64,000 nucleotides of DNA from Pelodera strongyloides. Lineage: Eukaryota > Nematoda > Chromadorea > Rhabditida > Rhabditidae. The stretch covers positions 31,931 through 95,930 of the forward strand of contig JAANDG010000556.1 in the NCBI GenBank assembly GCA_036852015.1, given 5' to 3'. Both the position numbers and the translations under genes were made by a program. The notes under the pieces are model-generated. The model made no database searches. It was not told where the DNA came from and was given only the letters and a program-made list of their open reading frames with translations. The number at the start of each line of letters is the position of its first letter. The stretch's first letter is position 1. This document shows positions 9,901-21,900 of the stretch, one piece after another.

Positions 9901-12900
9901 TTCGATAACGACGACTGAATCAAAAAGAGCTTCTTTTGGAACAAAGGCTGCAAAGGCAGTGAAGGTGGATCCCGTGGAGAAGGTGAATCTTATATTTATG
10001 TTTATTTCTTTGGAAGTTAGAAGCCGCGTTCTAGACAACGGACGATATGGGTTTTGATGTGTGAGTGTGTAAAACAGTTAATAAGTTAGTTAGCTTTAGT
10101 CGCTATGGGCGATTTCTGTTTTTGTTTGATTGTGTAATCTCTTCTGTATTTGTGTGTATATGATGCATAATCAAATCTTTAGATGCTCAAAGAGGTGAAG
10201 GCTGAAGAAAACAAGGAGAAGAAAGAGAAAGAAGTGGAGCAGATCAGATTCAGTTGTCGGAAGACGTTGGCAGATCAGCTTTTGAAGAGGTGTGATATTT
10301 AGATTTTTGGGTTTTTATATTGGCTTGCTTAAGTTTGGTAACGCGCTATAATTTAGAACCGTAGAGTTTTGTTAGGTCTACTTAACCACCAGGCTACCGC
10401 GACCACTAATTGTGCTCTATTTTCTACATTCTACTATGTGTTAGCGGAATATAAATGTGATATGATAATGAAAATTGTGAGGTGTTATACTTGTGGTGCG
10501 ATTGTGACGTTCGTTAGTTTAACTAAGCCGTATCTTCATTGTGTAGCTTAAGCTTAAGTATTATCATTTCAGAGTACAAAAACCAAGTCAGTTCGGAACG
10601 ACAGCCAGGAAAATCAAGGAACTTTGTCAAAATCTGGAAGTGTCTCTATTTCATGTGGGTCCTTTCTTGTCAATAGATTTTTACGTGTTGTAATGTAAAA
10701 AAGAAAGGTTAGACCCGGCTTCCCTAGAGAACTGAAGGCTGAACTGGAACTCTGCGCGGGTCCCGTGAAATACACTGGCCATTGTTACTTTCTATGAACT
10801 TGTTTTATTACTTACCAGCCGTTCGAAGAGCCCTACGGGCTCTTCTCCGGCTGGAGAAATCGGCCTTCGGCCGACTGGGCCGATTGTTACCCTATTTAAA
10901 ACATTCACACATCTACAAAGTCATATATAATTGGCGAAACGTATGATATGAGCCTGGATGTCCATTAGACTAAGTAATATGCAAATTTGACATTGAAGGT
11001 GCTCTCTGAAGGGCAGATTGTTACCCTTATGATAAGCTAGCATAGTTCAACTGGTAGAGCATTGGACTGTGAATCGAGAGGTTGTGTGCTACTGTTGGTT
11101 CGAATCTCGCCAGAGGCAAAGATTTTGTATGCTCTTTCGATCGAAGAATTTTCTTTATGAACAGCTTTCGTTGTGCACATAAAAACAAACCCGTGACAAA
11201 CTCTTCTCCTTTATATAATAAGATTACTTATTATTTATGACCTACAGCTACAGTGAGTGAATAAATTTTCATGTACGTATTATTCAGGCGTGTGGCAATG
11301 AAGTAAAGGACAAGTACAAACGTTGGGTAAAGGCCTTCATTTCGGCTGTTGGATCGATTCGGAATAAGGTTTGTTTTATTTAGGCGTTTCTCATTCTTCT
11401 CTTGCTCTTTTATTTTGGAGCCTGATCAAGAGATAGAGATGAATCATACTTAGTTTACGTGATAGCTTATACGAGCTCATGTTTGCGTAGTTGCACTTAC
11501 TCGTATTGGTAAATGTTGTTTGATTGCTGTCTTTTCGAAGTATCGAACTAATCGAACAATGAACTGCGGATTGTTACCTGACACATAGAAATCATCGACC
11601 GAGTAGCTCATTGATGTAGCGAGCGCAAATTTGTATACTGTATACTTTTAGGGGTTCTTTGTGCGCGTGGTGACTGGAGATTTGACAATTGCGAAACTTG
11701 TCACGCTGGCTCCGGAAGAGGTTACTTCGGATGAGTACGCAAAAGAAGTAAAACCAGAAGCTGACGAGACTGCTACCACTGCCGATGAACCAGGTATCTA
11801 TCTTATCTATTATCCTTCTGTGGTATTATGTTTTCATATTGGGTCTCGTTTTTAATGTACGCTTCTTCCTATAGCTTCTATGTTCGGAATGTTCCGTGCG
11901 AGCAGCGAGTTCAGTTATTGTATTTGACAACTAGCTAACTAGGACAATTGGTGATGGGGTTTCCATGTATGCGATTCGCACTTGCGAAAATGACAAACCG
12001 CTGTCCATGTTCAAGTCATTTTACATGCATGTCAACTGCCTACCGTAACCCATGCGAATCGCACGTTTGACATGGTCCTGCAGCGAAAGTGTATCAGGTC
12101 CATACTATTTGAAATAGATCCGTACTATTTTGAAATAGATCCATACTAGATTCAAAATCGTTGCGGGACCTTGTCATTTACGTTGACTCGAACATGGACA
12201 GCGGTTTGTCATTTTCGCAAGTGCGAATCGCATACATGGAAACCCCATTAATTGATGTATTTCAATTCATGTGCATATTAATTGCCTAATTCAACCGAAA
12301 CCCTTTGCGTTAGTTAGCACAATTAGCGGACTAGCGTTTCAATCTTAACTATGAGGAAGTTGACATGTTTCAGGTAATCAATATATTATCTGGAAATGGG
12401 GGATGATTTCGATTAGAACTAGAACAACTGTCTCTATCCGTTCCCAATTTGGCTAATGTTGTTTGTTAGTTTGTTTGTTAAGAATATATTTGCGTATTCT
12501 ACCATAATTATTCTTCTTCTTCTAGGTCCAAGCGCTGATGGTGGCACGTCTGCTTCAACGCCCGTACATCAGGAGACACCGACTACTCCCGCTCCCACTT
12601 TGAAGCAGTCAGCGTCGTCTGGATCTATGCAAGGATTGAAATCCATGGGCAGGGTATGTAAATCCTTATCAAACAGAATCAACCACGTAAGTACAACGGC
12701 GAGTAAACAATAAAGTAATAGATAAGACACCAATGGTTGGTTCCACTACGTCCTCCCCGGTTTGGTTTTTGTAGATATGTACATGAAAAATGAAAAGAAA
12801 ATATTTTGTTGGTTAATTTATAGCGCAAAAATTTCTCATGAAACCCGCAGTTACTCGTGAGAGTTTGCTGAATATAAACTAAAAGAACTCAGTTTGTAAT

Positions 12901-15900
12901 TTGAATAGAAAATGACTTTTAATACACCACAGTCTCACTGTTGATGTTGTCTTTCAGATTCCCCGGAAGTCGGCTGCCGCACCTGTCAGTGTGCTGGATA
13001 CCCTTCTGGAGGTACAAGACACGACACTGGAACACGGATCACATCTCTTTGATAATCGATGCAAGATATGCAAGGCAAATGCACAGGTGAGAAATTGGAA
13101 ACACGTTTTTCCATAGTCCTAGTTCACCTGTTTGCCATACGGTGGCAAGAATAGAAGTGCAGGCTACAAGCTACGTAATATCGTAATTCGTAATACGCAA
13201 TACGTTGGAGACTGTATGAGCTTTTCTCTTCACACTTCACGTTAGTTACGGTTAGTTCTGCACAGAGGGGATTGCGATTCAACTATGGCTGATCGTAGAG
13301 AGTTTCCACTTTTGGCTATTGTTTTTTCCGTGATTGTGAGGTCGTCGTCATCGTAAATACTTAGTTCTACATTCTACCAGTTATTTCCCTTCTTTAGGAT
13401 GATCTGGTCAAAACACTCAAAGCCAAGGAAGAACACGCAAAAGCTGCGATAGAAATGGAGGAACGAAAGCAAAGGAAGGCGGTTGGTATTTGTACCTTTT
13501 GCGGTCTTTATCCTCTTCTCTTTTTGTGACTTTTAGAGCATCTTTATGTTGATCCTGTTTTTGGTCGTTCATTATCTTGTATCGATCGTGGTCTTGCTAG
13601 TCTCCATGAATTCTATGAAGAGTTAGTTGGTAGTCTCTTGTCTTTGTTAAGCTGGGTGGTACTACATGCTTACTCGTGCGGATTCTTAGGGGCGTGAGAC
13701 GTAGAGGTTAATGAGGGCACATTTAAGTGCATACTTAATTGTTCAGCGCTTGCGCCAGCAACAGCAATCTGAGTTGAGTCGACGCCCAGTGGAGACTGCT
13801 GCAGGAGGGGCTGACGATGATGATTGGGATTCTTTTGGAGGAGGTGGTGCCTCCCCATTGGCCACAGAGTATTCTGGGTAAGGCTTTAGTTTTTGACCTG
13901 TTAGAACAAGATTAGTTGGGTCCTTTAAAAGAGCGTATCGCTCCGAGTTGCGAGGGACCATCAAACAGTTATGTTGTGGTGTCTTATTTTTGATCGCATG
14001 GTCGCATGTGCATCAACAGCCGATATTTGAATCTTTATCGATGAGTGATTTTTGACCTTGTGTTGTTTCCAGAGGTGGAGCTCCAGCGGACGGAGTACAC
14101 AAAATTCGCCAGCCTTCACCGTGAGTTATTGTGTTTGTTTTTGAATACTAATATCTTGAGTACTATACTGTCATGTATTTTTAGTGTTTGATTGTTTTTT
14201 TTTGCAGCACATTCGTTATTTCTAGTAATTTGTTTACAGAGACCCCAGAGCGCCCCCGCCGACGCGCTTTCGAAGGTATTTTTTATTTTTATATGGGATT
14301 AGTTTGTAAGGAGAAGCAATTTTCTTTTGTTGGTCTTATTTAAAAGATGATTAATTAAATTGGTTCCGTTTTGTGGATCCGTACTAATTGTTTATTTATA
14401 GATCGCCGCCATCAAGACCAGCTTCCCGGTCAGGTTCTAGGATCGAAGACGCAGGATCATGGAGGGCGAGAGAACAACGGGAAAGTGAGAGAGGCAGAGA
14501 TAGAGAGATGTCGAGAGATCGGGAGAGCTGGGATAGGTAAGTAAATTGTCATATTTCGCCATGTTTTACGGACTGCTTATATACACCACAATGGATTCCC
14601 ATTCGCTAATTCTTCATTCTTCTTCTCCTTCTTCAGACAAATCTGGTGAATTTACATGAATGTCATTGCCTACCATAATAACCCATGTAAATTTCATGAA
14701 ATGGCATGTTCCTTCAGCGATTTTGAATCTGCAATCTTCCTGCATGTAGACTAAATGAGTCTGCGTTTCGCAAATTCAAAATAGGTTAAAATAGCCACAT
14801 CTCGTACACCTTCGCAATTGACATTTGTCCCGGAGTCCCAAACATGGTCAGGTATTTGTTTCGCAAACCTAGGCCATTAGGGTGGGATTTGATCGTTGAG
14901 TAGTTGAGTTACGACGAAAGTACCGTGATCGTCGTAATCGAGCAATTATAGGAATCTGTTTTCTCTGCTAACAATAAGTTGTTGAATCTTCGAATCTAAC
15001 GAGTACTTTCCAGAAGTGGCAGAAAAGGCTCAAGAGATCCACGGGATCGGTCTTATCGTGACGCGTCGCCAGATGGAAGGTTAGTTTTTTTTTACGTTGA
15101 TGGATGCTAGTTACCGCTATACTTTCCTGGACTTTTACATTCGTTTTGATATGTGCAATCCTTCGGCACAACCCATTCATTACCTGGAACATCAAGTGAT
15201 CTTTCAGTCTGAGTTCTTCAAATACCCTACCTCTAGCCTAGCATCGTTTTTTAACACTACAACTTTATTTCCCGCGTTATCTAATAAGTTTTTGTTATAT
15301 AACCATGTATCCCTTCAGATCCAGAGATGCGTCTCCTCCCGGACATTTTCGTGGTGCGCGCGGCCCGGTGCAGTTTCGGCGGTCGCCCTCTCCCGGCCCG
15401 CTTTGTCCACCCTCGGCGCGTGGAATGAGGGTTGAATCTTGGCGTGCTGGGAGACCAGGACCATCCCCCGCGGGAGCCGTGCCCCCTGTTTGGAAGGGAC
15501 TGCTCATTTGGGGTAAGTGCTGAACAATATCAGCTTACCGTCACCGACGGCGTCGTGTTTTGTAGTTTATTACGTATGGTACTCTTTGGAGGCTAGTGCC
15601 CTTTGTAGTTTGTATCAGGCATCATATTCACATACCATACATTTGCATCCCACCACTAAACTATGATAACTTTAGATCAGTTGGACACGGTTGCCAGTCT
15701 AGTGCCGATCTCAGTTTTTCATCCGTCAACGAGCATCATTGCACAATCTTTAGGGGAGAGTATTACGATAAACGTAAGTATCTAATCTAAGATCTTGTCA
15801 AAGGCGTTGCTCAGTCAGAGGTTTTACAAGTTTCGCTTTGAGCAAATAGAGTTGGATGTTGGAGTATAGACATTATTGGAGCAATTGCCTTTACCTATAA

Positions 15901-18900
15901 CTATGTTCAGAGTCGACCGCAGCCAAAGAAGGTCTCATACAATATTCTCGGAGAGCTCGGGCAACAGTATACACAGGATGCATTCGTTGTTTTCCAAGTG
16001 ACAGAGCCTGGTAGGTGGTCGTTTTCTTGCCCGTTCTCACTTTCAGACTTGATTTGTTCAATAAGAAAATGACTAGGCAAATTGCAAGATCGCATATCTA
16101 TTTTCACAGTTCTTTCTTAAAGCGAAATGCTAGCCCCTTTGGAAAATTTGCATAGGATAAGCAAATCCTATGTATCTAATGTATCCCATGCTAATTTTGT
16201 TCGATTGCCGTGGACGATGCTGTGTACTCGATGCGTTTCAAAAACCGGCCGGTATATCGCTTTAAGCTTCTAGTCTGCTTTTTAAATTTGAGATATAAAC
16301 GTGGGAATGTTTCAGGAATATTGCTTATATGTTTCAGTATTTCATATTTTCTGATTTATGATTATGAGAGTCTGGATATGAAAATTAGCCAGGTTGTGAC
16401 TAAATACAAATGTTTCAGTGTTGGAAGAAGCTATACCGGGTTACATGCAAATGTTACACAGACTTATCGAGGACCCGATCGCTTTGATAGCTGAATTACC
16501 CTCGGTTTATGGCAGTGCGGACCACTTTTGCGTCTTCTTCGCTTTGAAGTTTAATGAAATGCCACCTGGTAGGAAATATTATTGTTGCTAAGCTTTCTGC
16601 ATTAACCAAAGGCCGTTATTAGTTTTTGCAAAAGGAAACTAAGATTGTGAAAATTATAGGCTTTAAAACTGCACCGTTTCCGTCGATTCGGTTGATAGCA
16701 GATAGCACGTTATAGTTTTTTTTACGTGTGGTTATGTGGGTGCAATGTTCTAGGGCTAGGGTCTATAAACTAAAGACTATGTGAAGTTTTGGCTTGTAAT
16801 CGTTAGAAATTTAGAAAGTTTAGAAAGTTAGAAAGTTAGAAAGTTAGAAAATTTAGAAAGTAAAAAAAAAATTATTAGAAAGAATATTTTTGCAGTATTC
16901 CTGTTCCCGAGAAACGCGCCGTCTATTCCGATGGTTCGTGACCGGAATCTGATGTATATGGCAGTGGCTTCGAAGGCGAATGCTGCCTTCATGGAGACTA
17001 GGCGGAAACAGGCCATTGTGGAAGCACAACAAGCTGTGAGGAGGCCAATTCCGACGGGGTTTGTAGTTCGGATTTTTGGATTCTCTAATTCTGTTGCTCT
17101 TGCATTGTATTTCGGGTCTTCACCTAATTTAGTCTGTCAGTCATAACCGAACCGAGTGTTTTGCGTTTTGGTTTTGCCAATGATGGGAATTTGAATTTCT
17201 TTGTTTATACGCAGTATATACTGAGTTTATTTTGGTTGTATAATACAAAAGTTTATTTTGGCTGTATATTACTTTTACCTGTTAAGTGATGATCAGTCGT
17301 GGCGCGAACCTCGCGGTCCAATTCCGGGACCTGGTCCTGCTCATTACGGTGATATGCCCAAGTCTACGGTGGAAGATATAGATGACAGAACTGATGTCCA
17401 GTTGTTAGGAAGGACACCACCCGAGATGGACGATGCTCTGCCGGTAGGTGTTGAAGTTTGTTTATCATCGCTACTAACCATAAGGCTAAGCTTATTGTTA
17501 GGCTTAGCCTTATTGTTAGGCTTAGCCTTATTGTTGGGCTCACGAGAGAACACCTATGCTACATATTTATTATGACGTGTACGGTACCTTTAAGACGAAC
17601 CAATCTACTGCTTACAAAGTAGATGGGTACAGGGTACAGTACGACTATTCGGATGTTGTATGTAGTTCAGAGGCCGAGGCGAGAGGCCTAACCAGGAGTC
17701 ATACCGAAACATATCCTTTGTCGTTTTAAGTCTAGTTAGATGTACGTATCTCTTCTCGCTTGTGGCCCTTGGCTATGCTTGGTGTGTTGTAGCTGTTCTT
17801 ATCGGTTTTTATGTAAGATTATCAAACTATGTATTATTTATTTCTAGGAGCCCGAGATGCGAAGTCCAGAGCAAAAGAGTGAGGTGGCACGTGATACAGA
17901 TGAACGAATATACGCACCTCCCGGCGTGGATTTGCATTTGTCCAAGAGGTACAATATTTTGACAAGTTTTTCCTTTGTTAGCACAATTGCGCTTACTGAG
18001 CTTTATTGTATAGTTAGTGCTGTGTGGTTTGTTTTGCTGTCAAATCAATGTTCCAATGTAAATTCTTTCGCCAATGCAGTTCACTAGTCTAAATATTACA
18101 TATCGATCGATTCTTTGTGTGTTTACTAGTTACCAGTTTGTCTTTTGCAGAATCAACGACGTGATTTCCCAACGCGACAAGAAGTCTGTGGATCCGGATA
18201 CCTATCCAATATACGGTGTTGACGACGTGGCTCGGTTCCTCAAACATGACGTCAGTGTTGGTGAGTGGCTCTTCTTATTTGTTTATAGTTTGTTGTAGTA
18301 TAGTCCTTTGTTTGTTTCTTAGTTCTTTGTTTTGTGCGATACAACAATTAGGGGTTTCGTGAGTTGAATTGTCATTCGTAAGGTTGCTAGGCATGCATGG
18401 ACCTCTTTTTAATATTCTAAATGTTCGAGTTGGTAGGTAAGCTCGCCAGATCGCATCCGGTAATCTGATGACTTCGCCTTGATGTAGCAATTGAAGTTTT
18501 TTTTCTTTCAGGCGACATCAAGGTGATCGTGAAGCGTTTCCTGAACATTCCAAACCGAACCGCAGCCGATATGGACGTTGTGAATCGATTGTGCAACGAG
18601 CAGATTGCAAAACACGAGGCAAGGAGGAAAGCTGCAGCCGCTCAGGTCAAATCCGAGGAGAAACAGGTAAATACAGACTTATAGACGTAGACTTTATATT
18701 TTAATAATACAAACTACAACAAAGAAACATGTGAGCCGAAATAGTGGAGAAAGCACATATTGACCATTCCCTCCCTGACAAGCCTACGAGCTATATGTGT
18801 TAGTCTTAATGTTGAAAAAGTTTATAAAACTTAGGCTCATGCGGCCTTTATGTCCTCTGTGCATTTTTGAATCATGTTAGTCTTAATGGTCAATATAATA

Positions 18901-21900
18901 CCAGTACTAAACAGAATACGGGATAAGAAGGTAAACTATATAAGTTCAGGTTGTAAAGGTGGAGCCGCCAGAGCAGATCAAGCAGGTGAAGCGGGAGATC
19001 ACTCCCGAAGTACGTGAGGAGGAGGGAAATGAGAGTCCCGCTCAAGAGGAAGAGGAGCAGCCACAAGAGAGTTTCTTGCCTCAGAGGTTGGCCATCTTAT
19101 ATATTGTAGACCTAATTACTTAAGTACATTGTTACAGTGCTAAAATTAATCACACATTGTTATTGATGGAACGATTTTTTGCTTTTGGGCTGCGATTGGG
19201 TTTTTGTTGCCGGTGTTATGGTTACCTACGTTATAGAACATTAATATATTTGAATATTTATTATACTCATTAACAGAGCGCAACGCCGTGGCATGATATT
19301 GGTCGTTATTCTCAGCCGTTTGTACTTTGTCCGTTCATTTGCGTAATCGTGTTTATTGAAGGTTCTTCGACCTGCTGAAGAATAAACCAGTGGAAGAAAA
19401 GGAAAAACGGGTCGATGTACTTACGTTCCCCATTAATTCGGTGACCGATGTGGCTATTATACTACAACATGATCTCTCAGCACGTGAGTCGTTTCTCGTA
19501 TGTCCATTTGCGTGAGCTAGAGCTCTGTCATATCTTAAGGCATCACTCATCCACTGAGCACAAAGAAGATATGTTTCTTGAAATGTTGCATCGCATCAAT
19601 AACCGCAATGGATTTTTTTGTGCCCGTATTTCAACTACACATAAGAGTGTAGCAACGTTGCTGCTCCCTATTGCCTATTTAGGATGTTGTTTATTTGCAG
19701 CCGAAGTGCAGACCGTTATCAAGCGCTTCTTTGCGCAACAGAACAAAACGAATCAGGACATTGAAATTGTGAGGCGGTTATGCCAGCAGCAGATCAGCAT
19801 GAAGAAGCAGTGAGTTTTATTTTGTGTTTGTAAGGTAAATATAAAGGCATATACGCTAGAAATATGTGTGATGCGTTAAATTCATATCAGCAAGGATTTA
19901 TAAACATTGTTGACCTTGTTCCAATTAATCAATTCGTGCAGTTTACATCTTAGTGCGACTTGATCTTTAGTTATCCAGTTTACTTTGATTACTTGCAGGA
20001 AGCGCTCGCTTCTACGCAAAGATGTGGGTGGCTTACCGGGATCTGCACAGCCAGGTTCTTCCAAAGAAAACGACGGAGAACAGCCATCTACATCTGCGGA
20101 TTCAATTGTAAGTTGGCTTGTAAAATCTCCTTAATCTTGTCGTTTTCTCGAGTTCTGGTGGAATTATCCAATTACCGTAATCAGTTTTCTCGAAACCGAT
20201 TACATTTATGTGTGACAGGTTTTCACATGATCGGCGTTCTAATTATAGTTTATGATCTGAATTTATATTAAAATTACGGTAATTTTATTTTATTGTTTTT
20301 TTTTAGAATGAAAAACGCTTGGAAATGGCATTCGGCGTCGATGATTTTGACACGGGAAATGCCTCTTTTGCTGATGGATCTATGGCCGATTTCTTTGGAC
20401 AAATGGTTGGTGATGAGCTTGACTTACTGTTTGAAGTACCATCGCGGTGCCGTGGTGCGTTTAAAGTACCATCGTGGTACCGTGGTGCGTTTGAGGTACC
20501 ATCACTGTACCCTTGTGCGTTTGAGGTACCATCACTGTACCCTTGTGCGTTTGAGGTACAATCACTGTACCGTGGTGTGTTTTTTTTTGTACCGTGTACC
20601 GTAAACCGTAGTGTAAAGTAGTAATGTATTAAGCTGTGTCGTAGTGCACTTGAGTTGTTTTAGTGGTACCGTAATGCAGAGCGCAGGGTAGTACAGCTGT
20701 ACATCATTATATGTTTGTTCTTTTATTCTCCTAGTATATGTCTCGAACTTGGCAGTCTTGAAAGGCAGTAAGATACTTTCTTCTCTAGTTGAATTGTTGA
20801 ATACTTTATCTAGCTTCAGAGTCGTGATATGAACCGAGCGGAGGAAGGATCACAGGATACGTCAAGGAATTCAGATGATCAGGTGTCAATTTTTTTTATT
20901 TGCAGGTATTACGCGGGTAGCATTATATTTGCTCGATATTCAATCACTACGCGAACATGTGACTTAAAATCAGCATGTAATGCACTTTTATGACTGTTTT
21001 GCCCTGTCCAAGTATGCGATTCGCACTTGCGAAAATGACAAATGCCTGTCCATGTTCGAGTCAATGTAAATGACAAGGTCCCGCAGCGATTTTGCATCTA
21101 GTATGGATCTATTTCAAAATAGTACGGATCTGATATACTTTCGTTGCGGGACTATGTCAAACGCGTCATTCGCATGGGTTACGGTAGACATTTGACATTT
21201 GACGTTCATGTAAAATGGCCTGAACATGGACAGGCATTTGTCATTTTCGCAAGTGCGAATCGCAAACATGGACAGGGCATTAGACTCTCGAACTCGATTA
21301 GCATTGCCATATAGTGAGGGAAGACCTTGCGTACTGATCTTCCATTAGCGCCTAGTCGAAATATCGTCTTTGAAACATTTACATATTCATATATCTGAAA
21401 CATTTGCATCTTCATGTCTCTGAAACATTTGCATATTCATAGTTTAGAATGTACACACTGCTGTTTCTGCGTCGTCGTCTATCGGTGATTTGAATAATTT
21501 GTCAGAATCCAGGCGACCTCAATCCAGTACATCTGAAGACATTGACGGTTAGAGTTTTGAAATTACTGAAGTTTATAAATGTTTGGATGGGCCGATGTTC
21601 TTTATTAATGCCACAGGTTCCATTTGAATTTGTAAGCTGAAATGTCGTTACGTAATTGCTCGGTTTGGCAACTTTTTGTGATACCTCGTTAAAAAGTATT
21701 TAATGCTATTTGTAATGTTCGCTGTGTTATTTTTCGTGAACTTTTTCAGCTACCAGAGAGCAGTTCTGAAGCTAAGTTACTAAGTGATTCGAGTTTACAG
21801 CTACAAAATAATTGCTTGATTCGGTCAGGTTGTCCAATGGAGTTCGATGCCGATTACGAGGAAAGGCTGAACAACTACAATCCCTTACTACTGGGACTGC

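Larger units (their letters stand above)
10183..11793 (+). other. TFIIS central domain exons of the large gene
   Basis: Exons 18-21. Visible family features: CRKTLADQLLKR, then TARKIKELCQNLEVSLF, then NEVKDKYKRWVKAFISAVGS, IRNKGFFVRVVTGDLTIAKL and LAPEEVTSDEY. This is the usual TFIIS-M order (..IE..I..KYK...R....NL.D..N..L...V..G.I....L..M...E..S.E). The domain contacts RNA polymerase II in known relatives. Confidence 0.9.
15488..16978 (+). other. SPOC domain exons of the large gene
   Basis: End of exon 30 to exon 34. The domain starts at PPVWKGLLIWG (family VWKG start), continues through SLVPISVFHPS, KKVSYNILGELGQQYTQDAF, VVFQVTEP, a helical part YMQMLHRLIEDPIALIAELP, HFCVFFALKF, and ends with VFLFPRNAPSIPMVRDRNLM and YMAVASK. 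In PHF3 this fold binds doubly Ser2-phosphorylated Pol II CTD through a basic surface. About 150 residues, normal length. Confidence 0.8.

Noticed and set aside
10825..10884. Bacterial rho-independent terminator or contamination
   Set aside because: No T-run follows the stems and flanking exons of the same gene are continuous, so contamination is unlikely; listed only as a structured element.
20432..20580. CRISPR-like or coding repeat array
   Set aside because: Contiguous 30-bp units without spacers; a minisatellite on a splice donor explains it.
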